Shown: piece by piece, positions 36,884 to 46,365 of the stretch | Numbering within the stretch: position 1 is the first letter of the stretch | How the letters are laid out: every line of letters starts with the position of its first letter | DNA from: Granulicella sp. | GTDB taxonomy: Bacteria; Acidobacteriota; Terriglobia; Terriglobales; Acidobacteriaceae | Direction of reading: 5' to 3' | DNA length: 64,000 nucleotides | Assembly (NCBI GenBank): GCA_025357875.1 | Contig: JANYLK010000180.1 | Location: 23,985 to 87,984, forward strand | Translations under genes and position numbers: made by a program | The notes under the pieces: model-generated | What the model was told of the DNA's origin: nothing | Database searches by the model: none | Seen by the model: the letters and a program-made list of their open reading frames with translations, nothing else

Positions 36884-37426
36884 TTACTTGATATGAAAGT
36901 GTGATTGAAACTCGAGAATCAGCCCGCGCACAACCACCGGCCACGGCAAATCCTGAGTGCCGGAAAATGTCTCTGCCCACACTAAATTCCCGCGTGTGCC
37001 GTCGGTCGCGGCAGTATAGACACGCAGCGTACCCAGCTCCGCGTTTCCCGCCCCATTGACGATTCCAGACGGATCAATGGGCATCATCAGAAAAATTAGA
37101 TCTGCCGGAACACCTTTGGTCGCAATCGACTTATTCAGCTTCTTCGTCAACAGATCCATCAACTGGCTTCGCGCCACACCATCCGCATTGTGAGCCTCCA
37201 CCGAGACTGTCTTCGCCCTCAGGAGCATAGCCTGAAAGGCTGCGCCATCGCAGCGGTATACGTGGTCTTTCAACGTGCAGCTGGCAGTATCTTTTGAGTC
37301 AGGCTCATTCTGAGCCCGCAGCGCCGCGGGTGACAGTAGGCATAAGAAACTTGCTGCAATGAGCATCCACGTTAGCAGACCTGATCCACGCCCAAACGCG
37401 CCGACAACAAACAACCCTTTTATCAT
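36884..37426 (-). CDS. Secreted protein of unknown function
   Basis: About 180 residues. A long N-terminal hydrophobic segment (LTWMLIAASFLCLLSPAALRAQ) serves as signal peptide. The mature part begins NEPDSKDTASCTLKDHVYRCDGAAFQAMLLRAKTVSVEAHNADGVARSQLMDLLTKKL and contains two cysteines that may pair. The ORF track starts 14 codons earlier; the ATG at 37426 (MIKGLFVVG) is preferred but not proven. It lies downstream of the VWA-like gene at 37478 on the same strand, so the two probably form one unit. No family recognised. Confidence 0.65.
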   Translation of the reverse strand: MIKGLFVVGAFGRGSGLLTWMLIAASFLCLLSPAALRAQNEPDSKDTASCTLKDHVYRCDGAAFQAMLLRAKTVSVEAHNADGVARSQLMDLLTKKLNKSIATKGVPADLIFLMMPIDPSGIVNGAGNAELGTLRVYTAATDGTRGNLVWAETFSGTQDLPWPVVVRGLILEFQSHFHIK

Positions 37427-37477
37427 GCCCAACGTCGTACTCCGTGCTTCCGGAACGAACCTCTCCACATCTGCTGA

Positions 37478-38434
37478 CTATTCCTGGTTACCCGGACGCA
37501 CTTCTTCCGGTGCATGAAGCTTGGTCTTCGCGGCAGAAAACTTCACGCGCACCATATCCCGCTGCGGATTATTGCCCATGGGGGCATTAAATGTTGCGAT
37601 GTAGGTCTCTGCGACCGCATGTTGAAACTGAGCTAGAAACGGGGCCATCGAAACTGGATTACCACTACCTTGCCAATAGTTAATGCCGCCAGTTCCCTGC
37701 GTCAGTTGCGCGAGATAACTCTGACCGCTGTTGTTCGCCGAATCGCCGCGCATGCCGGCGCCGCCGTAGTAGATCGTATACACGGCAACCCCAGCTCGCT
37801 GCGCGTCCGTCACTGCAGCGGCAACGTAAGGGCTGTCCTGATTCATAATGCTGGTACTTCCGTTGTATGGATCAACTCCATCGGAAAGCATCAGCACAAA
37901 TCGTGCTTTGTGCCGCGATGCAGTTCCAATCTCGTTTCCATCTGACGATGAACCAGCGACGGGCCAATGCTTCACAAAGTCCGACAGGCACAGGTATGGG
38001 CTCGCGCTCATGCCGGGCAAACCATCGGGCAAATGAAGTGTTGAAGCTGCCAACTCGTGATCCGTGCTAAAGGGCTGCTGCGATACGACGCGACCAAACT
38101 GCATGAAGCCGACCAGTACCTCAACGCCAGGCGGCAAGGTACGAACAAATTTTCGCAGATTGTCGAGCTCACGCCCAACGCTCTCGCGCAAGCCATCGTC
38201 GATTAGTAAAGCCACCTGGGCATTGCCAGGAACCACAGACTCCCACGCCGTCAGTGGCCCTTTGTGGTCATTGACGGAGACGATCACCGCGGATGCATTT
38301 TCCGGCGGCGTTGACTTGGCATCAACGGTAACCAGTACCTGCGTCGGCACCGGACCTTCCCGCTGGGCTGGTGCAGCATTGCTTGACACTAGGGCGGCTG
38401 TAACGAGTAATCCGAATTGCAAAATGATTTTCAT
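37478..38434 (-). CDS. Secreted VWA-like protein with degenerate MIDAS
   Basis: A 318-residue exported protein (signal peptide MKIILQFGLLVTAALVSSNAAPAQ) with an acidobacterial VWFA-related layout: VLVTVDAKSTPPENASAVIVSVNDHKGPLTAWESV, then ALLIDDGLRESVGRELDNLRKFV where a VWA domain would carry D-x-S-x-S. The serines are absent there, so metal-ion coordination of the usual type is doubtful. LMLSDGVDPYNGSTS supplies the later D-G motif. The C-terminal part (ETYIATFNAPMGNNPQRDMVRVKFSAAKTKLHAPEEVRPG) fits the same family. It differs clearly from the pair at 10051-12325. Confidence 0.75.
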   Translation of the reverse strand: MKIILQFGLLVTAALVSSNAAPAQREGPVPTQVLVTVDAKSTPPENASAVIVSVNDHKGPLTAWESVVPGNAQVALLIDDGLRESVGRELDNLRKFVRTLPPGVEVLVGFMQFGRVVSQQPFSTDHELAASTLHLPDGLPGMSASPYLCLSDFVKHWPVAGSSSDGNEIGTASRHKARFVLMLSDGVDPYNGSTSIMNQDSPYVAAAVTDAQRAGVAVYTIYYGGAGMRGDSANNSGQSYLAQLTQGTGGINYWQGSGNPVSMAPFLAQFQHAVAETYIATFNAPMGNNPQRDMVRVKFSAAKTKLHAPEEVRPGNQE

Positions 38435-38451
38435 ACCTACTGATTAGACGT

Positions 38452-38496
38452 GTGCGGGGCCGGATCGACGCACCAGTACCAATTCAGGCCCCGCAC
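38452..38496. repeat. Long-loop inverted repeat after the btuB-like gene
   Basis: GTGCGGGGCC (38452-38461) and GGCCCCGCAC (38487-38496) are perfect 10-nt arms around 25 nt. They lie just beyond the stop of the TonB receptor gene. No T-run follows, so a Rho-independent terminator role is uncertain. Confidence 0.5.
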
Positions 38497-38509
38497 CGCA
38501 AATCGACGT

Positions 38510-41023
38510 TCACTCGCCGCCAATCCTTACCTTCAGTCCCGCACGCACCGTGAATGGCAGTCCCGGATACCCAATAGGCCCAATGTGCTGTTGGCTCAGC
38601 AAATTATCAAGTTCGCTGAACATGGTTACATGCCTCTTCACCGCATAGGTAAAGTTAGCGTCCAGTTTTGCGTAACCAAAATCAAGATTGCGATTCGGCA
38701 GAATCAGAGAGTTGCCAAAGTCCGGATCGAAGCCATCCAAAAATGTGGAATCGTCCGAGCGGCTGGCTAGTGCGCCTTTGAATGCCGCACCAAACTTTGT
38801 GCCGGTGTATTGCACCGCGAAGAATCCCGTATGCGGGGGGCGTCGAAACGGTCGCGCCCCAATCAACGGACCTTCTGCCCCAATCCGGACCCCCGGCAAG
38901 TTAGGGTTATTGCTCGCGGTGCCATTGCTATACGCATCGCTCGAGAAGGACTGAGTCACAACCGCATTCAGGTAGGTATAGCCGCCGCGCACAATGAATC
39001 GCGAGAGCGGTTGCCAACGCAGCTCCGTCTCAAATCCCTGCGCACGAAAAGCCAAAGAGTTGAGATATGGAGTGAATACCATCTGCGCCGTACTCGGCGA
39101 AAAATGGAAGATTTGCTGTAGCGCGCCCGAGTCAACGCCCTCAAGCTGGTGGTTAAACGAATTATGAAAGTAGTCGACCTTCAGCATCAACTTCTCGCCT
39201 CGGATGTTTTGGTCGACACCTCCATCGTAAGAACGCGATCGCTCCGGCCCCGCTGGCATCACGTGATACTTGGCAATGTCAGCCGTGTCGCCTGCTTGTT
39301 GGAGCTGGGTATAGAGGCTGGCGAACTGGATACCCAGCGTGGGCTCCTGCACTCCAGTAGCCGCATTCACACGCAGCAAAGTACCGTGGAACCACTTTGT
39401 CCCTGGGCGCACCGGCGCGTATGACAAACCAAGTCGCGGAGTTCCCGTGATGCCGTAGAGATGATTCTTTTCGAGTCCGCCACCAGCGGAATAAAAGAGG
39501 CGGTTCTTGATCGCACCCTGAAGCTGCAAAGTGTATTCGTAGTTCGTCCGCTGCAACTTTTCATCGGAAAACGAAGTTACAAAGCTGCCGCGCTCGTTCT
39601 CATATCGGAAGCCGAACAGCGCAGTCACATAATGGCTAAAGCTATAGTCGGACTGATAATACAGCTCGTCGCGATTTGAAACCTGTTTCTCCGTAGGGAG
39701 GAAGAACGAAGCCCGTCCGGTTGCGCTGTATCCATTCGCCCCGCGAATTGTGACCACGTTGCCGAAGTATTCCGTGAAGCAGTTAGCCGTTGGAGCGCTG
39801 CAGGGTACGGTTCCGAAATTGAATGTGATCGGCGTTCCTACATCCTCGAACTGCTTCGCCTGCTCGCGCTTACGGGCGATGCCGTAACGCACCAAATTGT
39901 GCCAGTTCCCCGCCACGCGGTTCTGCAAGGTCAGTCCCGAGTACAGATCCTGGTCACTCTGCTTGCCACTGGCGGAAATGCCGTAGAAATCATGCGCGCC
40001 AGGAAGCCCCGCAGCCGAAACAGCATTCCGAATGGTGAAACGAGCCTGCGTATTCGCCAGCAGATCGTATCCAAGGTTGGCCGCCGACGTAGCCGAATGG
40101 TACTCGTCCCTCGCCAGCGCGTTCGACGTATCGAAGCGCGAGAATGCCGTGTAGTAATCAAGCTTTTGGTGCGCCCCGCTCACCGCCAACTCGTCGCGGT
40201 ACGTATGAAAGTTGCCGGCGTCACCAGAGTAGATAGCAACCGGCTTCGCAGTACTGCCACGCGGGGTCTCCAGATTCAGCACCGACGCTCCAGCATCGGT
40301 CCCGTACAGCGCAGAGTTGGGCCCACGATAGAGTTCGAGACTGGCCAACCCAGTCGAGGACACAGTCCCGAAGTCGAACGTACCACCAACATCCCCGACG
40401 GGAATGCCGTCAATCAGCACCTGATTCGCAGTGGAATTTCCACCCCGCACAAACAGCGAAGTCACGCCGCCAGTTTGCCCGCTCTGCACCACATCAACAC
40501 CAGGAGATTGCCGCAGCGCATCTACCACTCCGACTGCCGTTGCCAGATAAGAAACCGGAATCAGTGTCACCGCCGAGCTCGACTGCTCGATCGGTGTCGG
40601 CATGCCCGTAGCTGTCACCGTGATCGCCTCGTGTACCGAGGATGTTTCGAGTACAACGTTCTGCACCACCACGTCGGTCGAGCCACCGTAAAAATCCAGC
40701 CCGATGCCGGGATAGAACGTCGCCGACGACGTCAGCAGGATAAAACGGCCGGCCTCAGTAGATCGAATTTCGTATGCGCCGTCCAAGCCGGCCATACCAA
40801 TCGCAATTGGTTTCGACCCCTGAATAAGTTGAAGTCGCGCCCCGGGAAGTGGCTTGCCCAGCGGGTCTGTCACCACGCCGCGAACCACCACGGCATGCGC
40901 GGCGGTCGAGAACAGCAGCAAAAGTTGTAAGAGAATCGCGAAGGCGGCAAGCGTCGAAAATCTGCGCATGGCAGACGCACGCAAACTAGATGCGGCCATC
41001 GAACGGCCGTGGACGATAAACAT
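38510..41023 (-). CDS. btuB: TonB-dependent outer-membrane receptor, probable vitamin B12 (cobalamin) transporter
   Basis: About 837 residues. Signal peptide FAILLQLLLLFSTAAHA is followed by a carboxypeptidase-regulatory domain (VVVRGVVTDPLGKPLPGARLQLIQGS...GAYEIRS). A plug domain follows (DALRQSPGVDVVQSGQTGGVTSLFVRGGNSTANQVLIDGIPVGDVGG) and then a large barrel ending LPFTVRAGLKVRIGGE. BtuB of E. coli is near 600 residues; the extra N-terminal domain is typical of acidobacterial receptors. The cobalamin riboswitch directly upstream is the strongest reason to assign B12 or a related corrinoid as substrate. The ATG at 41023 has AGGAG about 9 nt upstream; the ORF track's longer start runs through the riboswitch and is rejected. 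tonB, btuF, btuC and btuD are not in view. Confidence 0.85.
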   Translation of the reverse strand: MFIVHGRSMAASSLRASAMRRFSTLAAFAILLQLLLLFSTAAHAVVVRGVVTDPLGKPLPGARLQLIQGSKPIAIGMAGLDGAYEIRSTEAGRFILLTSSATFYPGIGLDFYGGSTDVVVQNVVLETSSVHEAITVTATGMPTPIEQSSSAVTLIPVSYLATAVGVVDALRQSPGVDVVQSGQTGGVTSLFVRGGNSTANQVLIDGIPVGDVGGTFDFGTVSSTGLASLELYRGPNSALYGTDAGASVLNLETPRGSTAKPVAIYSGDAGNFHTYRDELAVSGAHQKLDYYTAFSRFDTSNALARDEYHSATSAANLGYDLLANTQARFTIRNAVSAAGLPGAHDFYGISASGKQSDQDLYSGLTLQNRVAGNWHNLVRYGIARKREQAKQFEDVGTPITFNFGTVPCSAPTANCFTEYFGNVVTIRGANGYSATGRASFFLPTEKQVSNRDELYYQSDYSFSHYVTALFGFRYENERGSFVTSFSDEKLQRTNYEYTLQLQGAIKNRLFYSAGGGLEKNHLYGITGTPRLGLSYAPVRPGTKWFHGTLLRVNAATGVQEPTLGIQFASLYTQLQQAGDTADIAKYHVMPAGPERSRSYDGGVDQNIRGEKLMLKVDYFHNSFNHQLEGVDSGALQQIFHFSPSTAQMVFTPYLNSLAFRAQGFETELRWQPLSRFIVRGGYTYLNAVVTQSFSSDAYSNGTASNNPNLPGVRIGAEGPLIGARPFRRPPHTGFFAVQYTGTKFGAAFKGALASRSDDSTFLDGFDPDFGNSLILPNRNLDFGYAKLDANFTYAVKRHVTMFSELDNLLSQQHIGPIGYPGLPFTVRAGLKVRIGGE

Positions 41024-41067
41024 GTCGGAACTCCTACGCTCCCCCCCGGGAACGTGGTTACTGTACG

Positions 41068-41275
41068 TCGCAGAACCGGTCTCCTGACTCACGCGGGCAC
41101 ATGCAGCCGATAAAACTCGACCTCCCTTCCCGTCGCCTGGCGGCTTCAGTGGGAAAATCCTGGCTGGCATTCACGCTCTCCAGTGTCTTGGAACAGCGTG
41201 CGCGTTCACAGTTGCGGGGCAGTGGCGGATTTTCACCGCGCTTCCCGAACATTCCGTTACGGGCAAAAGTTGTGG
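41068..41275 (-). promoter_or_regulatory. Cobalamin (B12) riboswitch upstream of the btuB-like gene
   Basis: On the minus strand the leader contains the B12 box AATCCGCCACTGCCCCGCAA continuing CTGTGA (about 41205-41232), preceded by GGGAAgcgcGGTG. After variable stems comes AGTCAGGAGACCGGTTCTGC (about 41071-41090), the conserved 3' core element. Order and spacing match the adenosylcobalamin riboswitch class. It ends about 45 nt before the btuB start codon, suggesting control of translation or early termination by corrinoid binding. Confidence 0.93.
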
Positions 41276-41420
41276 GTGACGCGACCGCCAGACGAAGGCC
41301 AGACGCAAAAGGGCGAGATCCAATTAGTAAGCGATCTTGTTCGCGAAGTCAAAACTCTGCAGACTTGTCGGACTGCACACAACCAGCTAATCTCACGATC
41401 TCTGATCAACGGGTCGCTGC

Positions 41421-42633
41421 TTAGGTCTGGTCGGTGGACTTGGAGTTGGAGCCACGATCCAGGACTACCAGGAGCTGGCCAAAGCGCACGACCAGTTGGT
41501 CCGCATCCAAATCACCGTCGTCAGGCGGCTCGAGGAACGCATTGAACAGCTTTGAGCACAAGCCTTCGCGGCTCGCCAACCTCGTGCGTCGAGCCCGCAG
41601 AAACCCAAAACGAAAGGGAGAATTATTCTCAATCTCCTGCAAAAATTCTGCCAAGAAGAATTGTTGCGAGTCTGCCACCGCTCCGACAATCAGCGATCGC
41701 CAACTCATCCTCAACAAATCTTTGAGCATCGCCGAACCGTGCGGCAGCCGATCCATTCTGGCTCCAACCTGCTCGCTGAAGCTGAGCAGTTGAGTCGCGA
41801 GGCCGCCCATTGCTGTCGCTCTCCAAAATTGTGCGATCGAACCACGCTGCAAATCCTCACGTACATCCTGCAGGCCGTCCCCCAATTGCAGCAGCACGCC
41901 CCACTTAAGCGAGAAATCGGCGCTCTGTCGCATTCAGGCAGCCGCGCGCGAGACACGCATCTGCCAGCACCGAGCTTCCACCCTTCGCGCAGCTCATCCG
42001 CAATACTTCCGTATCGCTGAAATTTGCGGTGCTCTTCACTTGTGCAATGCTCTCCTGCTGCGCCCGATGGATCGCCAATAAGCACTGGTAAACCTATGGA
42101 TAATGCTCTCGACTGAATTGCCCTTCGATCAACTCGACCAGGGCCCACAGCGAAGCTTCCCGTCCGTCCCCAGCGGAAATTCTCTCTCCGCGCAAGCGCT
42201 CTCGAAAGCGCTCGCCGAATCTTTGCTTGCCCTCATCGAAAATATCAATGCGATCCAGAAAGTTATCGGTGTAGCGGTAGAGCAGGCTGTACCCCAGGAT
42301 GGATGCAGTCAATTCGACAGTCTTCCCTGAAACCGGTTGAAGCCCGCACGCGGTCCAGGCATTCCTGTTCGCCTGGATGATATCTGCCATGCTCAGGCTG
42401 TCGTCGAATCGCCTGGCCCAACGCGCCAGCTTCGTACCCACGGGCAGAAAGTCATCCGTAAGCAGCTGAACCGCATGCCGTTCCAGATTTAGCCCAGCGC
42501 CGGAAAATCGTGCGAAGCCGGTAATTCGTTGCTGCGCTGCAAGCCGATCTGAATGTGTAATGCGCGCCGCCCTGAGCGGACTACGCACAGCAAGCGTTCC
42601 AGACTTCAATCGTCTGCGTACTCTATGCCTCAA
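41421..42633 (-). pseudogene. Class I isoprenoid synthase-like gene with nonsense and frameshift lesions
   Basis: The minus strand encodes, in pieces, a protein of the all-helical isoprenoid/squalene-phytoene synthase-like superfamily. The first piece (to 42094) reads ANRNAWTACGLQPVSG, LLYRYTDNFLDRIDIFDEGKQRFGERF and ALVELIEGQFSREHYP, then TAG. The same frame continues without its usual Gln: VYQCLLAIHRAQQESI...MSCAKGGSSVLADACLARGCLNATERRF. One extra base then shifts the frame to SLKWGVLLQLGDGLQDVREDLQRG and FRFGFLRARRTRLAS. Acid-rich TDNFLD and LGDGLQDVRED sit where substrate-Mg motifs occur. One nonsense and one frameshift in otherwise well-preserved sequence indicate recent inactivation. 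Confidence 0.8.
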
Positions 42634-42732
42634 CCCACGCCCAATCGAAAGTCTCCCTCATTCTCTCCTGAGTTATGCAGTCCCGACATCGCCGGTTCCA
42701 TCGTCCACGCAGGTCCGCGCTTTCATTCGCCG

Positions 42733-43707
42733 CTACGGAATCAGTAGCACCTTCCCCGTCGTCTTGCGCGCCTCGAGATCGCGGTGAGCCTGCGCCGCGT
42801 CCGCCAGCGGATAGTTATGCTCCAGCCGCAGCTTCAGCGTCCCCTCCGCAACCCACCGCAGAACATCGCCAGCCCGCTGCTCAAGGTCCGCGCGGGTTGC
42901 CGTATAGTCCTTGAGCGTGGGCCGCGTCACGTACAACGATCCCTTCGTCGACAGTTGAATCAGATCGAACGGTGGCACCGCGCCGCTTGATCCACCGTAT
43001 AGCGCCATGACGCCGCGCGGTCGCAGACACGCCAGGCTGCCATCGAACGTTGTCTTGCCAACCGAGTCATACACCACCGGAACGCCCTTGCCGCCAGTCA
43101 ACTCGCGCACCTTCGTGGCAAAGTCCTCGCGCGTATACAGGATCGTCTCGTCCGCTCCAGCCTCACGCGCCAGCGCCGCTTTCTCCTCAGTCGACACCGT
43201 AGTCAGCACACGCGCCCCAAGCCTCTTCGCCATCTGGATCAGAAGCAGCCCAACCCCACCCGCCCCCGCGTGGATCAACACCGTATCCCCCGCCTGAATC
43301 GCGTAGGTCGAGTGCGCAAGGTAGTGCGCCGTCATCCCTTGCAGCATTGCTGCCGCAGCCTGCCGCACACTGATGCTCTCGGGAATTGCAATCAGCTTGG
43401 ACAACGGTGCAACCGCAAACTCAGCGTATGTGCCCATCACATGGCACCAAACCACCCGGTCGCCCACCTTGAACGAGTCTGATGCAACATCCGCCCCAAG
43501 TGCAATCACGGTCCCCGCCGCCTCCTGTCCGGGGACAAACGGAAGCTGCGACGGATACCGCCCCTCGCGCAGATATACGTCAATAAAATTAACGCCGCAC
43601 GCCTCGATTTGCATCAGCGCCTGACCAGGCCCCGGCGTTGGATTAGGAAGATCGCGGAGCGCCAGCACATCGGGCCCGCCAGTTTGTGTAATTTGAATGG
43701 CTCGCAT
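42733..43707 (-). CDS. Quinone oxidoreductase (zinc-independent MDR family)
   Basis: A 324-residue medium-chain dehydrogenase/reductase of the NADPH:quinone oxidoreductase (QorA) group. It begins MRAIQITQTGGPDVLALRDLPNPTPGPGQALMQIEACGVNFIDVYLREGRY, has the nucleotide-binding GAGGVGLLLIQMAKRLGA and YDSVGKTTFDGSL, and lacks the structural-zinc cysteine cluster. It ends ARKTTGKVLLIP. The ORF track adds 12 codons; the ATG at 43707 fits the family N-terminus. Divergent from the gene at 43831. Physiological substrate unknown. Confidence 0.9.
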   Translation of the reverse strand: MRAIQITQTGGPDVLALRDLPNPTPGPGQALMQIEACGVNFIDVYLREGRYPSQLPFVPGQEAAGTVIALGADVASDSFKVGDRVVWCHVMGTYAEFAVAPLSKLIAIPESISVRQAAAAMLQGMTAHYLAHSTYAIQAGDTVLIHAGAGGVGLLLIQMAKRLGARVLTTVSTEEKAALAREAGADETILYTREDFATKVRELTGGKGVPVVYDSVGKTTFDGSLACLRPRGVMALYGGSSGAVPPFDLIQLSTKGSLYVTRPTLKDYTATRADLEQRAGDVLRWVAEGTLKLRLEHNYPLADAAQAHRDLEARKTTGKVLLIP

Positions 43708-43830
43708 GATTTCCCATGCTACTCCACGCGAATCACGGCACAAAACGCATCCCTATCCTGCGAAGGCGACCCGCATCCAGAGACAAACCCTCGTGCGCTC
43801 CACCGCACTTTCTGCGACAATACTCACTGC

Positions 43831-44292
43831 ATGCAACCCGACAATCTCATCTCACTCAAAGACGACATGGTGGCCTTCATCGCTGGCCACGGCATGCGTC
43901 GTTTCAATGGATATGTCACCGAAGAAGTCCCCACTGTCATCTTCGAAGATGAAGACCTCGACTCGTGGAAGGACTTTGTCGAGCACGCCAAGGCTGCCGG
44001 CGCCACCTTCGTCACCATGAGCGAAGTAATGCTGGAAAAATCCGACATAGCCATCCTGCTCCAGCAACTTCGCGACCAGGCCTACCCAGACTCCGACGCG
44101 CCCGAAATCGACGACGCCGAATACCTCGTCAACCACGTGGGCAAACTCGGCTACCTTCAACTCGGGTTTGCGCACCAGGGCGTGATGTTCCTCTTCGAAA
44201 CATCGACCGAGTGGTATGAGCGTTTCCAGGAACTTATCGAAACCATCACCGACCTCGGCGGCATCGTGGTCGACGAAAGCGACGAAGACTAA
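43831..44292 (+). CDS. Conserved acidic cytoplasmic protein, function unknown
   Basis: A 153-residue acidic alpha/beta protein: MQPDNLISLKDDMVAFIAGHGMRRFNGYVTEEVPTVIFEDEDLDSWKDFVEHAKAAGATFVTMSEVMLEKSD, ending ITDLGGIVVDESDED. There is no signal peptide or membrane segment. I recognise the style of a conserved acidobacterial hypothetical protein but no named family. The ORF track begins 74 codons upstream within antisense sequence. The ATG at 43831 is chosen because protein-like composition starts there. It precedes recJ by 17 bp on the same strand. Confidence 0.75.
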   Translation: MQPDNLISLKDDMVAFIAGHGMRRFNGYVTEEVPTVIFEDEDLDSWKDFVEHAKAAGATFVTMSEVMLEKSDIAILLQQLRDQAYPDSDAPEIDDAEYLVNHVGKLGYLQLGFAHQGVMFLFETSTEWYERFQELIETITDLGGIVVDESDED

Positions 44293-44309
44293 AACTGGAC
44301 ACCTCCGAA

Positions 44310-46244
44310 TTGCAGGGTCCAAACCCGGATCAGGATCGCCAGACGGTGCAACAGCAATCCATTCCAGCTCCGTCCTCCACATGGCTCGCCAAGGCTGCTG
44401 CCGACCCAGATATACTTCGCCCACTCGCCGCCCAACTTAACTGTCCGCTCGCAATCGCCCAGATGCTTATCACGCGCGGGATCGATACGCCTGCCGCTGC
44501 CGAAGTCTTCCTCAATCCATCGCTGGCAGCCCTGCTGGATGACCCCGCCACCGATCCCGCGCAGATGCTCGGCATGGCTGCTGCAGTCGAGCGAATCCTT
44601 TCGGCCATTCACGCCGCCCAACCCATCCTCATCTATGGCGACTACGACGTCGACGGCACCACAGCAACCGTGCTGCTCAAAACCACTATCGAGCGAATCG
44701 CCCACGCCATCGACCCCACCAAGCCCGCGACCGTAACGTACCATGTCCCCCATCGCATCCGCGAAGGATACGGCATGCAAAATGCCATCCTCGCCGAAGC
44801 CGCCGCCGCTGGCATCCGCCTCGTTATCAGCGTCGACACAGGTATCCGCGCAATAGCCGAAGCCATCGAAGCCCACGCCCTCGGCCTCGACCTGATCGTC
44901 ACCGACCATCATCTCCCCGACGACACTTCGATCCCCGACGCACTCGCCGTTATAAATCCCAATCAGCCCGGCTGCCCATACCCCAACAAACATCTCTGCG
45001 GAGCAGCCGTAGCCTTCAAGCTCGCGCAAGCCCTCCTGCTCGCCGCCGCTCCTCTGGTTCCCGATCCACACGCCTTCCGCACCCGCATCCGCACGGTCCT
45101 CATTCCCTCTTTTCTAAAGCTCGTAGCCATTGCCACAATCGCCGATTCGGTCCCGCTAACTGGCGAAAATCGCGCCATCGCCGCGCTCGGCCTCGCCGCG
45201 TTGGCCAACCCCGTCCAACCGGGACTTCGCGCCCTCATGGAGCTTGCCAAGATACCGCTGGACCGAGCGCCCACCGCGACTGAGGTCGGCTTTCGCCTCG
45301 CACCAAGAATCAACGCCGCCGGCCGCATGGACATCGCCTCCGACGTTGTCGAACTCTTTCTCACGCGCGATCCCGCACGTGCCCACGAGCTCGCCGTCAA
45401 ACTCGACAGCCTCAATCAAGACCGCCGCGCCTCCGAGGCTCAGGCCCTCGACGCCATCGAAAAGATTCTCCTCACGCTGATCGACGCCAATGGTGCGTAT
45501 CCGGCCGACTGCATCATCCTCGACCACGCCGACTGGCATCGCGGTGTCCTTGGTATTCTCGCCTCGCGCGTCGTCGACCGCACCGGACGCCCAGCCCTTA
45601 TCCTTAGCCACGCCGACGGTAACGTTCACGGCTCAGGCCGCTCCATAGCCGGCTTTCACCTGCTTGACGCCATCACCGCCGCCGATGCAGGTGAGCCCGA
45701 AACCCCTCTCTTCCATCGCTTCGGAGGCCACGCCCACGCTGTCGGATTTTCACTCCCTCTGGCGCGGCTTCCCCTGCTCCGCGCCCGCATGCATGCCTAC
45801 TCTCCTACCCAGCTCACCACGTCGCTGCTCATCCCGCAGCTTGATTACGACGCGGAACTCGCGCTCGCCGACATTAATCTCAATCTCGCCTCGTGGATAG
45901 CTCGGTGCGCACCCTTCGGCATCGGCAACCATGAGCCCATATTCCTTACCCGCAACGCCATCGTCGCTGCTCCCGTCCGCTTTATCCAGGAACGTCACGT
46001 CTGTCTGCAACTCACGCAGCCCACCTCTCCTGCTCCGATCCAGGCGCTCGGGTGGAGCCGCGGCCCCGTCGACTGGCGAGCTCTCTGCGCTGAAATCGCC
46101 GAGGGCAGTATTATCGAGATCCTTTACCGCCTCCGGCAAAACACTGGCTCTTATGCCAGTCCTCACTTCGGAGGCCTCGAACTTGAACTCCGAGCCCTCC
46201 GGCCCGCTGCGGCGGCAGCGCTGCTTCCAGTGCCGTTCAATTGA
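44310..46244 (+). CDS. recJ: Single-stranded-DNA-specific exonuclease RecJ
   Basis: RecJ degrades single-stranded DNA 5' to 3' in recombination and mismatch repair. The 644-residue protein shows the DHH-family motifs in order: ILIYGDYDVDGTTATVLL (motif I), VISVDTGIRA (II), LIVTDHHLPD (III), and HLCGAAVAFKLAQALL. Later come LAPRINAAGRMD (DHHA1 linker) and GRSIAGFHLLDAI...FGGHAHAVGFSL. All catalytic Asp and His residues are present. The start is a TTG 17 bp after the preceding gene; a GTG a few codons later is possible. The C-terminal OB-like region is complete. Confidence 0.95.
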   Translation: MQGPNPDQDRQTVQQQSIPAPSSTWLAKAAADPDILRPLAAQLNCPLAIAQMLITRGIDTPAAAEVFLNPSLAALLDDPATDPAQMLGMAAAVERILSAIHAAQPILIYGDYDVDGTTATVLLKTTIERIAHAIDPTKPATVTYHVPHRIREGYGMQNAILAEAAAAGIRLVISVDTGIRAIAEAIEAHALGLDLIVTDHHLPDDTSIPDALAVINPNQPGCPYPNKHLCGAAVAFKLAQALLLAAAPLVPDPHAFRTRIRTVLIPSFLKLVAIATIADSVPLTGENRAIAALGLAALANPVQPGLRALMELAKIPLDRAPTATEVGFRLAPRINAAGRMDIASDVVELFLTRDPARAHELAVKLDSLNQDRRASEAQALDAIEKILLTLIDANGAYPADCIILDHADWHRGVLGILASRVVDRTGRPALILSHADGNVHGSGRSIAGFHLLDAITAADAGEPETPLFHRFGGHAHAVGFSLPLARLPLLRARMHAYSPTQLTTSLLIPQLDYDAELALADINLNLASWIARCAPFGIGNHEPIFLTRNAIVAAPVRFIQERHVCLQLTQPTSPAPIQALGWSRGPVDWRALCAEIAEGSIIEILYRLRQNTGSYASPHFGGLELELRALRPAAAAALLPVPFN

Positions 46245-46365
46245 ACCATTGCTGCCAGGTTCACGTTTGCTTCCACTCAGCCGGTAGGCCGTTGTAACTT
46301 GGCTTCGAAGAAATTTATGGGTCGTTTTGCGCGAACGTGTGTCTTATATACTGATAACTAAACAC

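Noticed and set aside
39899-40930. Plus-strand ORF of 343 codons
   Set aside because: It is antisense to the TonB receptor gene, Arg-rich, with no recognisable domain.
41024-41170. N-terminal extension of the btuB-like ORF
   Set aside because: These codons lie in the cobalamin riboswitch; the ATG at 41023 has a ribosome-binding site and signal peptide.
42109-42111. In-frame TAG as possible recoding (pyrrolysine)
   Set aside because: A separate frameshift follows, the expected residue is Gln (one base from TAG), and no pyrrolysine machinery is visible, so inactivation is simpler.
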